DNA of 18,491 nucleotides. It comes from Pseudomonadota bacterium (GTDB taxonomy: Bacteria; Pseudomonadota; Gammaproteobacteria; Steroidobacterales; Steroidobacteraceae). The stretch lies in contig JAKAFQ010000018.1 in the NCBI GenBank assembly GCA_021817875.1, positions 1 to 18,491 on the forward strand, in the 5' to 3' direction. The notes under the pieces were generated by a model. That model was not told where the DNA came from, did no database searches, and worked only from the letters and a program-made list of their open reading frames with translations. Numbering within the stretch: position 1 is the first letter of the stretch; every line of letters starts with the position of its first letter. Positions 7,186-13,284 of the stretch are shown here, in pieces. Position numbers and translations under genes: made by a program.

Positions 7186-7485
7186 TTAAAGACCGACGCA
7201 GTGCCGCGCGATTTCAGCGCCCTTGCGCTCGTGCTCTCGGAGAGCGCGTTCCAGCCAGCGCCTTGCTTCGTTCTTCTCCGCGGCGCTCATTGAGTCAACG
7301 CGCGCCGAGAGCCTCGCCAGCGCTGCCTTCGTCAGCCTCCCGCACGGCGCCAATCCCTTGTTTCGCACGGGCGGCGTGAACCGCTTCGAGCCGCTTCGAG
7401 CCTCGAGGCGGCGTAGGCACTTGAGACCGAGCGCTATGAGTGCGGCCTCGCGGGCTTCCTGGCGGTGCAGTTGAGTGGCGATCAT
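7186..7485 (-). CDS. small basic helical protein, 99 residues
   Basis: The start is the ATG at 7485, which overlaps the stop of the upstream glycine-rich gene (ATGA); the open frame continues upstream to 7626 but would only shadow that gene. The product opens MIATQLHRQEAREAALIALG and is mostly helical and Arg/Lys-rich. It contains VDSMSAAEKNEARRWLERAL and two Cys residues (KCLRR and PCGRL). High charge suggests a nucleic-acid or virion-internal partner, but no domain is recognised. The 4-base overlap indicates coupled translation with the glycine-rich protein. Confidence 0.6.
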   Translation of the reverse strand: MIATQLHRQEAREAALIALGLKCLRRLEARSGSKRFTPPVRNKGLAPCGRLTKAALARLSARVDSMSAAEKNEARRWLERALREHERKGAEIARHCVGL

Positions 7486-8375
7486 TGCAGCGCCAGCGCG
7501 TTTGAGATCAGGCCGCCCGATCCGTAGACCGGCGCACCCGATGGCCTGGTGAGCGCGCGCCCGCTCGGAGAAATCCCCACCTTCGCCCCCCAGTAGTCCC
7601 CGGACTGCGTGAAGCTGCGTTGCCACTGAGCGAGCTGCTCAGCAAGCTGCTGCTGGTACTGAGCCATGTCCCGTTGATTCGCAGCGGTGCCGATGCCTTT
7701 GAGCAAGCCGCCGACGGTCTGAACCATCGCCGCGGCGAGCTGGCCGTTCTTCGGGTCCTTCGCCCAATTCAGGAACTTCGAGAGCATCCCGGCGCTATCC
7801 TGACTGCCGGTAACATTAACCAAGGCAGCAGGATCCGCTCCAGCAGCGAGATCCCCGAGCGTGCCGCTTGAGAGCGCGGATCCGAGTTGCGTAGCGCTCA
7901 ATCCCCCAACCCCGGCCACATCTAACCCCGGCGTCGCACCCGACATGACGCCTGCGGTAGTGATGTCGGAACCTAGTCCGAGGTCGCCGCTTAGAAATGG
8001 GGATGTGCCGCCAGCACCCGCACCCGCCCCGGCAACGAACGGCGACGCGCCGGAAACGCTGCCGAAGGTGGAATCCGCTAGGCCGGTGATGGTCGAAGCA
8101 TCCCCTGCGATGCCGAAGGCAGACCCGAGCGCCCCAGATGCCGCCGTCGCATCTGCGATGCCGGCTGCGGTGCCCCCAGCCGCGGTCGTCGCAGGCCCGA
8201 ATCCAAGGCCAGCGCCGAGCGTGCCAAGGCCATAAGCACCCCCCGCAGCCATGAGGTCCTGCTGGATATTGCCGCCCGTCGCGGCGCTTCCCAGTCCCGC
8301 ACCGATCGCGGCCCCGACAGGACCGCCAGCGAGAAACCCGATCGTTCCGCCGACCAGATCGCCAAGAAATGACAT
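7482..8375 (-). CDS. glycine/alanine-rich internal virion or DNA-ejection-type protein
   Basis: This 297-residue protein begins MSFLGDLVGGTIGFLAGGPV and is dominated for about 200 residues by Gly, Ala, Ser and Thr, with repeated small-residue helices of the glycine-zipper kind (GGPVGAAIGAGLGSAATGG). The last third is less biased, with a Gln-rich helix (QYQQQLAEQLAQWQRS). Such proteins in short-tailed phages and in microviruses sit inside the particle and help move DNA across the membrane during infection. The start has a strong ribosome site (AAGGAGAACAAC). It is the first of the late run, 23 bases after a small gene. The role is inferred from composition; the low-complexity region may mislead similarity searches. 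Confidence 0.6.
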   Translation of the reverse strand: MSFLGDLVGGTIGFLAGGPVGAAIGAGLGSAATGGNIQQDLMAAGGAYGLGTLGAGLGFGPATTAAGGTAAGIADATAASGALGSAFGIAGDASTITGLADSTFGSVSGASPFVAGAGAGAGGTSPFLSGDLGLGSDITTAGVMSGATPGLDVAGVGGLSATQLGSALSSGTLGDLAAGADPAALVNVTGSQDSAGMLSKFLNWAKDPKNGQLAAAMVQTVGGLLKGIGTAANQRDMAQYQQQLAEQLAQWQRSFTQSGDYWGAKVGISPSGRALTRPSGAPVYGSGGLISNALALQ

Positions 8376-8398
8376 TGTTGTTCTCCTTTTTTCTTTGG

Positions 8399-8560
8399 TT
8401 AATGAATGATGCGAGCCGCCGGCTGCTCCTTTTCGCCGACTCGATTTGGTAGAGCCGCGACTTCCGGCAGTAAGTGCGCCGCCTGCACCGTCAACCTCAG
8501 CATCAACGCCTCAATGTCGATCGCACATGTCTCGAGGATCTCGAGCTTGTCGCCTGTCAT
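8399..8560 (-). CDS. very short hypothetical protein, 53 residues
   Basis: The ATG at 8560 overlaps the stop of the upstream 63-residue gene by four bases (ATGA), which decides the start; the frame stays open upstream to 8791 but that part is a shadow. The product MTGDKLEILETCAIDIEALM is acidic at first, helical in the middle (RLTVQAAHLLPEVAALP) and ends with a short disordered tail. No domain recognised. It is the last gene of the overlapping chain that begins with the AlpA-like regulator. Confidence 0.5.
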   Translation of the reverse strand: MTGDKLEILETCAIDIEALMLRLTVQAAHLLPEVAALPNRVGEKEQPAARIIH

Positions 8561-8748
8561 GTCCGATCGCCTTCGCGCTGCCGGCGCTCCATCTCGATCT
8601 GCAGCGCGTCGAGCGCCTCGCGGTAGCCGGACCGGATCGCATCTGCCACGCGACCCGAGGACGTGCAGCGCTCGAGCATTCCCTGCACGCGCTGGAAGGC
8701 GGCGAGCAGCTCGTCCTTCGCCATGAGTTTGTAGACTGGCGCGCTCAC
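8557..8748 (-). CDS. short helical hypothetical protein, 63 residues
   Basis: The GTG at 8748 overlaps the stop of the upstream gene as GTGA; an in-frame ATG at 8724 (MAKDELLAAF) is an alternative start. The product is fully helical and charged (KDELLAAFQRVQGMLERC, then YREALDALQIEMERRQREGD). No domain recognised. Its stop overlaps the next start by four bases. Confidence 0.55.
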   Translation of the reverse strand: MSAPVYKLMAKDELLAAFQRVQGMLERCTSSGRVADAIRSGYREALDALQIEMERRQREGDRT

Positions 8749-9593
8749 GGCAAAGCAACCTCGCGTTCCACGTCGCGACTAGGCGGGGCAACTACATGCT
8801 CGCCATTTCCGGCTGCCGGGCCATGTTGGCGAGCAAGGGCGGCTGTCTCTTTGGCGAGCATGGGCAACGCCCACGTATACGCGCCGCCGAAGGTCGGCCG
8901 CTCGCGCCTGACGCCAAGCCGCGCCGCTGCGCGCTCGAGCGTGCGTGCCCTAACGCCGGCCGCGGACGCACGCTGCTTCAGTTCGGCCGCGAGCACCGGG
9001 CCGCAGGCCAGGGCTTCGCGCAGCCACTCGAGGGCCTCCGAGCTACGCCCCCGCCGTTTCCCGCTGCGTTCTTTTGAGGCAGGTAGGAAAGCGCAAGCAT
9101 GGGGTACATGTGGGGGTAGGTCCGCGAGGTCGCTGGTCGCTGCGCCTTGCTCGCCAATGGCTTGCGAAGCATTTTCGGGTGAGAGCGCAGAAACCACGGC
9201 CGCCCGGCGGTCGAGCTCGGTGATCGCCGCGGCCTTCAGGGTCGGCGTCCCTGTCTTGGCGATCAGCTCGAGCGAGCCACGCGCGAGCTCCGCAATTGGC
9301 TTACCGAAGACGAGCGGCGCCGCACCGGCAGCAGCGGGGCTAGGCACCGGAGAAGCCTTAGCGTCCGACTGTGCCGATGCGACGCCTTCCTTACGTGCGC
9401 GCCCGGGCGCGAGAGTCCCATGCTCGCCAATTTCCGACATCCCCGAGGATTCGCCAGAATCGCGCAGGAGCGATTCAGCGGGTTGCGTGGGTCTGGGTAG
9501 CACCTCTGTCCGCGCAGTTTCGTCCTGCGTAGCCGCGGGCAGCGCAGCGGGCGCTTTTGCAGAGGAGCTAGATGCAGTAGCGGGAATCATCAT
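8745..9593 (-). CDS. protein with C-terminal winged-helix domain as found in RepA/primase-type proteins
   Basis: The 282-residue product has a long low-complexity N-terminus (Ala/Ser/Pro-rich, residues 1-95), a helical middle (LARGSLELIAKTGTPTLK) and a winged-helix domain at about residues 184-244: LEWLREALACGPVLAAELKQ, then VRARTLERAAARLGV and FGGAYTWALP. This domain normally closes RepA-like ATPases and primase-helicases in phages and plasmids, where it contacts DNA. No Walker motifs are present, so here it stands without an ATPase domain. Start ATG overlaps the initiator gene stop (ATGA, followed by a second in-frame ATG). The DNA of this gene contains five copies of an 11-base repeat, listed separately. 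A replication or partner-recruitment role is inferred. Confidence 0.6.
   Translation of the reverse strand: MMIPATASSSSAKAPAALPAATQDETARTEVLPRPTQPAESLLRDSGESSGMSEIGEHGTLAPGRARKEGVASAQSDAKASPVPSPAAAGAAPLVFGKPIAELARGSLELIAKTGTPTLKAAAITELDRRAAVVSALSPENASQAIGEQGAATSDLADLPPHVPHACAFLPASKERSGKRRGRSSEALEWLREALACGPVLAAELKQRASAAGVRARTLERAAARLGVRRERPTFGGAYTWALPMLAKETAALARQHGPAAGNGEHVVAPPSRDVEREVALP
8795..9437. repeat. five dispersed copies of an 11-base motif (CWTGCTCGCCA)
   Basis: C[A/T]TGCTCGCCA occurs at about 8795-8805, 9146-9156 and 9419-9429 on the plus strand, and inverted at about 8827-8837 and 8852-8862. The copies at 8795 and 9419 also share the following TTTCCG. All five lie in the winged-helix protein gene, in several reading contexts (GEHG, GEQG, LAKE, LARQH), so protein conservation does not explain them simply. 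They could be binding sites of an element-encoded protein. Confidence 0.55.
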
Positions 9594-10231
9594 GCCGCTG
9601 CTCGTAGTGGTAACTCTAGAAAGGACCCCACGGGTGGGGCAATTCGTTTAAGAAAAGTGGCCTGATTGGTACTGCGGGCGGGGCAATTCGCCTTGTGGAG
9701 AGTCCGAATTACCCCACGGGCGGGGTAATCACCGCTAAATTGCCCCATAGGTGGGGTAGCAACATCGCCGCGAGTCTTCGTTCTGGCGCTGGTCGGCGCG
9801 GTAACTCGGTTTCCCGCTCCGGGGTCGGGGGCGGGATGCCTATGCCACAGCCCCATGAAACGACGAGTTGGTGCTTCGATGTCCAACTTGCCGCTGCAGG
9901 CGTCGATCGCATAGAAGCTAACCGCGAACAGCGCCGCCTTGTGCCGGCCGCCCTTCCGGGTCTCAACGAGGAAGTCGCTAGCCTTGAGTTCGCCGATAGC
10001 TCGTGCCAGAAGACTTTTCCCGCGCCAGCCACGACCCTGCATGATCGAGAAGGCCGCGCACAGATTCCCGTTGTTGTCGCCCCGGTACTGCGCGAGCAAG
10101 TCGAGCAGCAGTTTGCTTGCCCGTGGGGAAAGCGCAGCGAATTCGCCGCTCCGAAGTACGACATGCGGCAATGGCACAAATCCCCCGCCCTCACGTTTAG
10201 CAGCGTGGTCCTTGTATCGCTTGCGGCTCAC
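9590..10231 (-). CDS. phage/plasmid-type replication initiator-like helix-turn-helix protein
   Basis: The 213-residue protein opens MSRKRYKDHAAKREGGGFVP with a GTG start that overlaps the preceding stop (GTGA). Residues about 18-115 form a winged-helix unit: LRSGEFAALSPRASKLLLDL, then RGDNNGNLCAAFSIM, GWRGKSLLARAIGELKASDF and FAVSFYAIDAC. This layout is typical of short initiator-like proteins in beta- and gammaproteobacterial mobile elements. The C-terminal 70 residues are proline-rich and carry repeated PPMGQF / YPARGV / CPARST / PPVGSF units, which are the translation of iteron-like DNA repeats at 9626-9756. Combining a DNA-binding domain with iterons in its own gene suggests an origin inside this gene. 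Biochemical activity cannot be told from sequence. Confidence 0.65.
   Translation of the reverse strand: MSRKRYKDHAAKREGGGFVPLPHVVLRSGEFAALSPRASKLLLDLLAQYRGDNNGNLCAAFSIMQGRGWRGKSLLARAIGELKASDFLVETRKGGRHKAALFAVSFYAIDACSGKLDIEAPTRRFMGLWHRHPAPDPGAGNRVTAPTSARTKTRGDVATPPMGQFSGDYPARGVIRTLHKANCPARSTNQATFLKRIAPPVGSFLELPLRAAA
9626..9756. repeat. four iteron-like repeats with CCCC...GGGG core
   Basis: Cores are CCCCACGGGTGGGG (9626-9639), CTGCGGGCGGGG (9672-9683), CCCCACGGGCGGGG (9712-9725) and CCCCATAGGTGGGG (9743-9756). Two are followed by CAATTCG and two by GTA; two are preceded by AATT. Three have 4-base inverted arms. Spacing between the copies is about 44, 42 and 31 bases. They lie in the 3' part of the initiator-like gene. 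Iteron clusters of this sort mark replication origins or initiator autoregulation. Confidence 0.65.
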
Positions 10232-10650
10232 GGGGCGGCCTCCGTGAGGCTAAGCAACTCACGCGCACGCTGAAGACTCTCGGGCGCCAACCGGTAACGG
10301 CAGCACCGAACCGGACCGAATGCCCCAGGCACCGTCTCGTCATGGCGCGAGATCCTCACGCCTCGCTGCTCGAGCTGGCTGATCGTCGTGTTCAGGCACC
10401 AGTCGCGCAGTTCGCGTGCGGCTTCGAAGCGGTTGAGCGTCCGGCCGCCTACGAGAGCTGCAAGAATCCGTTGCCACTTCCGCGGCGTCCGGCTTTGGTT
10501 GCCGCTACCCTCTTGCACTGCGCCTTGCGTGGCGCTATCGTTGTGCTGTTCGTAGTGCCTTCCAAGAGCCCCAGGCGCGTCAGTGCCCTGGGGCTTTTCC
10601 TTTGGCGGCCGATCCAGCGGACGTGACAGTGCAAACATCCCTAGCCTCAC
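10228..10650 (-). CDS. winged-helix-type DNA-binding protein of the replication operon
   Basis: The 140-residue product has a GTG start overlapping the AlpA-like gene stop (GTGA). Residues 1-55 are polar and probably disordered. From RKWQRILAALVGGRTLNRFE onward it forms a compact helical domain with a strand-like end (ELRDWCLNTTISQLEQRGV, then ISRHDE and CCRYRLAPESLQRARELL), as in small winged-helix proteins from proteobacterial phages. The hairpin at 10567-10599 falls in the disordered part, so the true start may lie further in, with the hairpin in a leader. It precedes the initiator-like gene and overlaps it by four bases, so the two probably act together. Confidence 0.6.
   Translation of the reverse strand: MRLGMFALSRPLDRPPKEKPQGTDAPGALGRHYEQHNDSATQGAVQEGSGNQSRTPRKWQRILAALVGGRTLNRFEAARELRDWCLNTTISQLEQRGVRISRHDETVPGAFGPVRCCRYRLAPESLQRARELLSLTEAAP
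10567..10599 (+). terminator. rho-independent terminator-like hairpin facing the plus strand
   Basis: AGCCCCAGG (10567-10575) pairs perfectly with CCTGGGGCT (10587-10595), followed by TTTCC on the plus strand. It lies inside the minus-strand winged-helix gene, so as a terminator it would act only on antisense transcripts. On the minus strand no T-tract follows, leaving an mRNA hairpin near the 5' end of the gene. Confidence 0.5.
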
Positions 10651-10910
10651 GCCGTAGCCATCGCTTCGCGCCGGAGAGTGCGCGCGGCACTCGCCCTCTT
10701 GGTCGATTGAGCAACGGCCTGAGCCTGTTGCCTCGCTTCCTCTAGGTAGCGGGTGATCGCCGCGTCGGCTTCGCTTTCGGCGTACAGATTCGTACCAGGG
10801 AGCGGTCGAGGAAATTTTCCGAGGCGTTCCCTCTCTTTAAACCAGCTCCGCGAGCGCGAGAGCTTCTCTCGGCGAATCTCGGTCAGCGTCATGTAGCGTA
10901 CGGTCGGCAT
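10647..10910 (-). CDS. AlpA-like helix-turn-helix regulator
   Basis: The 87-residue product starts MPTVRYMTLTEIRREKLSRS with a perfect AGGAGG four bases before the ATG; an upstream ATG at 10931 would lack this. The pattern MTLTEIRRE...SRSWFKERERLGKFPRPLP...LYAESEADAAITRYLEEA fits the AlpA/MerR-like regulators of P4-type elements, in which the first part is the helix-turn-helix and FPRP marks the wing. AlpA proteins activate integrase or excision genes or set the early operon. Here it is the first gene of the replication operon, behind a control region with two inverted repeats. Function as regulator or excisionase is inferred. Confidence 0.68.
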   Translation of the reverse strand: MPTVRYMTLTEIRREKLSRSRSWFKERERLGKFPRPLPGTNLYAESEADAAITRYLEEARQQAQAVAQSTKRASAARTLRREAMATA

Positions 10911-10920
10911 TAGGCCTCCT

Positions 10921-10975
10921 GAAAAATGCAAACTGAACAGCAGTGCGCATTTTTCCGCGCGCGTAGTTCGCGCGC
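10921..10975. promoter_or_regulatory. control region with two perfect inverted repeats before the AlpA-like gene
   Basis: GAAAAATGC (10921-10929) is repeated inverted as GCATTTTTC (10947-10955) with a 17-base spacer. Directly beside it GCGCGCG (10957-10963) pairs with CGCGCGC (10969-10975) around TAGTT. The region lies between the end of the gene at 11031 and the AlpA-like start at 10910. Neither repeat is followed by a T-tract, so operators are likelier than terminators. The first repeat sits within 40 bases of the start, suitable for repression. I see no clear -35/-10 pair. Confidence 0.5.
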
Positions 10976-11030
10976 TGGCTAAGTGGACAACTGGCGGAAA
11001 TTCCCGCAGATAGACGGGACGGAGTGCTGC

Positions 11031-11696
11031 TTAGGGGCGGTGTCGCTGGTAGCGCTTGAGCAGTCGCTGCGCGTAGTGCTCAGACAGACCAGATTCCCGG
11101 AGCAGTAACTTCACCGCTTTGTTTACTCGACCCTGCGTGACTTGGTTGTCTTCTTCAAGCGCAGCGGCCTTCGCCCGCAGGTAGTCATCGGGACCATAAC
11201 CCTCATCCTTCGCCCACAGACCAATAGCTGCGCCATGCACCAGCACCGGCAGATGGCGCTCAAGTGCCATTAACCGCTCGCGCTGCGCTTTCGCGATCTC
11301 GCGAGAAATTATGCCGCCGCCGACCCTCCCTCGAGAGCGCTTCCCTGGCCGTCCTGGGCCTCGTGAGAGATCCGCGATCCGCCAGCGAAGCCTGTGCGCC
11401 ATCCAGGCGAGTGCTGCTCGGCGCTTGATGGTGTTCCAGGCTTGCGATGGGCCGTACAGTCTCACGGCATAGTGGGCAGCATCGGCGAGCTCGGCGTTGA
11501 GGGTCTCAAGCCCCTCGCGTGTAAGTCGGGTGAGGAAGCTCGGCGAGCCCAGAATCGCCCGAGTCGATCGCTTCGCAGCAGCCTTCTCGCGCCGCAGGAC
11601 GGAGAGTGTGGCTGCTTTCTTCCCGAGCGAAAGTAGCTCCCCTATTCCTTCACTTGGGTAGCCGAGCTTCTTTGCAGAGGGTGACTTCTTCTTCAC
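11031..11696 (-). CDS. hypothetical early protein, 221 residues
   Basis: I do not recognise this protein. The chosen GTG at 11696 has an AGGGG site six bases upstream and gives VKKKSPSAKKLGYPSEGIGE; a TTG at 11744 would add 16 residues. It is strongly basic and helical: a helical first half (FLTRLTREGLETLNAELADA), a tryptophan-containing stretch (QAWNTIKRRAALAWMAHRLR) and a disordered Gly/Arg loop (GPGRPGKRSRGRVGGG). The C-terminal helices include VNKAVKLLLRESGLSEHYAQ, which looks like a small helix-turn-helix. A DNA-binding role is plausible. It is the last of the early small genes before the control region. Confidence 0.55.
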   Translation of the reverse strand: MKKKSPSAKKLGYPSEGIGELLSLGKKAATLSVLRREKAAAKRSTRAILGSPSFLTRLTREGLETLNAELADAAHYAVRLYGPSQAWNTIKRRAALAWMAHRLRWRIADLSRGPGRPGKRSRGRVGGGIISREIAKAQRERLMALERHLPVLVHGAAIGLWAKDEGYGPDDYLRAKAAALEEDNQVTQGRVNKAVKLLLRESGLSEHYAQRLLKRYQRHRP

Positions 11697-11796
11697 GCGC
11701 GCCCCTTCACGCCCCTTAAGAGAGGAGCCGCGCCAGGCCGGCAAGGGTGTCCGGCTTTTCGGTGATCAGCCTAGGCGCGGCGTTTGCTACTTCTCG

Positions 11797-11988
11797 CTAC
11801 TTTAGCCGTTGCCCGACCCGTTTCTCTCGGCCGCGGACCACAGGAATCGCCTGCGGCCTGCGGCAGATCGGCCCCGGCGCTGACGTGTAGGCGAGCGCCA
11901 GAACCGCCTTGCGGGCCTTCTGGGTGCAGCGCCGGAAGCACGCGAGCAGCAGACGCTCGTCGTCGGTCAACTGCAGCTCTTCAGGCAT
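11797..11988 (-). CDS. short hypothetical protein, 63 residues
   Basis: The ATG at 11988 overlaps the upstream gene's end by eight bases and gives MPEELQLTDDERLLLACFRR; the longer frame to 12051 is a shadow of the upstream gene. The first half is a helix of a sort common in small phage regulators (TDDERLLLACFRRCTQKARK). The second half is basic. No domain is recognised. About 100 bases between it and the next gene hold nothing I can identify. Confidence 0.5.
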   Translation of the reverse strand: MPEELQLTDDERLLLACFRRCTQKARKAVLALAYTSAPGPICRRPQAIPVVRGREKRVGQRLK

Positions 11989-12406
11989 GGCCCGCTTCCT
12001 GCCGTTCCTCCACGGGCTCATAGAGGATGCGGCGCCCCTCCGCTTCGACATCCTTATGGTCGCCCCGCAGCCAAAGGGCGATGCACGTCCGCATTTCGGC
12101 GATCTCGAGTAACCTCACGAGGCGTTTGTAGCGCGGCAGCACGTCGCTGATATAGGCGGCACCAGCCGCGAACGTCACAGCAGTGTCACGATTAGAGCGG
12201 ATCGCATTCTCGCGCTCAGACCAGGGCTTCGAGAGAAAGTGCAGCGCCAATCGGCGCGCCTCGCCCATTCCTTCGTCCGTGATGTCTTTTTCCATTCGGT
12301 CGATAGCCCCTCTGGTCACAAGTCCCGATTTCTCAGAGCGAAGCTTCTGCAGAAGTTGCTCCTCAAACCTGCAATCCGATCGCGTCTTACGGTTGCGTGC
12401 TGGCAT
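11981..12406 (-). CDS. hypothetical early protein, 141 residues
   Basis: The ATG is preceded by AGGAG six bases away. The product MPARNRKTRSDCRFEEQLLQ is helical and charged, with a hydrophobic middle (VTFAAGAAYISDVLPRYKRL) and an acidic end. No signal peptide or known motif is seen. It overlaps the start of the next gene by eight bases. Upstream lies a short hairpin (GGGCC-GAA-GGCCC near 12440-12452), possibly between transcription units. Confidence 0.55.
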   Translation of the reverse strand: MPARNRKTRSDCRFEEQLLQKLRSEKSGLVTRGAIDRMEKDITDEGMGEARRLALHFLSKPWSERENAIRSNRDTAVTFAAGAAYISDVLPRYKRLVRLLEIAEMRTCIALWLRGDHKDVEAEGRRILYEPVEERQEAGHA

Positions 12407-12477
12407 GTTGCTCTCCTGGTAAACGGTTTGGGACGAGTAGGGCCGAAGGCCCCCTCGGTTTAGAGAGACGGTGGCGC

Positions 12478-12783
12478 TCAGGCGTGGCGAGCAAGCCCGG
12501 CGATAGGCCGGTAGCCCAGGGCCGACGCGATAGATGCCAGATCCTCTGAGCAGAACTCGACCGTGGTCTGGGCGGTGTTGCAGAGCAGGCGCACCAGGTC
12601 GGGCTTGTCTGCGACGTGGCAGATCGCGCCGAAGATGGCCCGCAACGGCTGATCAGCCAGCGCCTCGACCGCCGCGTCAACCACGTCATCGTGCGTGCTA
12701 TCGCCAGGGTTCTTTTTCATCGCGGCGAACACGCCGCTGAGTAGGTCTTCGTAGAACGCTTTGGTAGACTTTCCTGCAGCCAT
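12478..12783 (-). CDS. hypothetical early protein, 101 residues
   Basis: The ATG at 12783 has a perfect AGGAGG five bases upstream, so the longer frame up to 12975, which runs through the upstream gene's end, is rejected. The product MAAGKSTKAFYEDLLSGVFA is helical and acidic, with HDDVVDAAVEALADQPLRAI and a Cys-containing middle (FGAICHVADKPDLVRLLC). It looks like a compact all-helical protein of a kind common in phage early regions. No domain recognised. Confidence 0.6.
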   Translation of the reverse strand: MAAGKSTKAFYEDLLSGVFAAMKKNPGDSTHDDVVDAAVEALADQPLRAIFGAICHVADKPDLVRLLCNTAQTTVEFCSEDLASIASALGYRPIAGLARHA

Positions 12784-12874
12784 TTCAGCCTCCTGTACAG
12801 GTTGAGTGGTCAGGGTGCCTCGGGAGGCCCAATCTCCCGAGGTCCCCGCTTCCCGGAGTCCGCCGGGGCGGTCA

Positions 12875-13273
12875 TTAATCTCCGAGTTCCTCGAATAGGT
12901 CCCTGCCAGGACCTCTGCCGTTGTCAGGCACTGGGCACCTACACGTAAGCGCGGTCCCCCAAACCGACGTTTCACGGCTTAGGTATTTCTCTGCACGGCT
13001 TTGATCATTCTCTGCCGAGCCGTTTGACACAGCAGCGCGCCGCAGTGCTTCCAACTGACGGATCAACTTATCGCCGTCTATTGACTTGGATTCGATTTGC
13101 GCGTCGGCACCGCATACAACACAGCGCGTCCGGTGAAGCCAAGGCCAGAATTCGTCTTGCTCCCATCTCCCCAGCTGATGGCCGCACCGTCTGGCCTGTT
13201 CGCAAGCGCGTTTTTTCAGTTCGTTCAGGTGTTCCCTTGGGAACATCTCTACAACGCCTCGTTCCTTGTCCAC
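12875..13273 (-). CDS. hypothetical early protein with a zinc-ribbon-like CxxCG motif
   Basis: A GTG start at 13273 is fixed by AGGAGG seven bases upstream. The 132-residue product opens with a helix (VVEMFPREHLNELKKRACEQ) followed by CGHQLGRWEQDEFWPWLHRT and RCVVCGADAQI. The pattern Cys...His and then Cys-x-x-Cys-Gly suggests a small zinc ribbon, and the part resembles the short zinc proteins found in early regions of actinobacterial and proteobacterial phages. The C-terminal part is polar and ends with TCRCPVP. It lies just downstream of hicB and is separated from it by eleven bases, so it may be read from the same transcript. Function unknown. Confidence 0.58.
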   Translation of the reverse strand: MDKERGVVEMFPREHLNELKKRACEQARRCGHQLGRWEQDEFWPWLHRTRCVVCGADAQIESKSIDGDKLIRQLEALRRAAVSNGSAENDQSRAEKYLSRETSVWGTALTCRCPVPDNGRGPGRDLFEELGD

Positions 13274-13284
13274 GCGCGTACCTC

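Noticed and set aside
7482..8375. Microvirus-type pilot protein indicating an integrated microvirus
   Set aside because: Glycine-rich pilot-like composition is shared by many internal virion proteins, and no microvirus capsid or Rep gene is present.
8446..9651. Plus-strand frame of 401 codons opposite the winged-helix gene
   Set aside because: Low-complexity Ala/Ser/Arg translation of the antisense strand; the minus-strand genes are joined by precise 4-base overlaps.
9626..9756. CRISPR-like repeat array
   Set aside because: The units are short, imperfect, unevenly spaced and lie in a coding sequence; iterons explain them better.
12440..12452. Strong terminator between the genes at 12478 and 12406
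   Set aside because: A short GGGCC/GGCCC hairpin exists but no T-tract follows on the transcribed strand.
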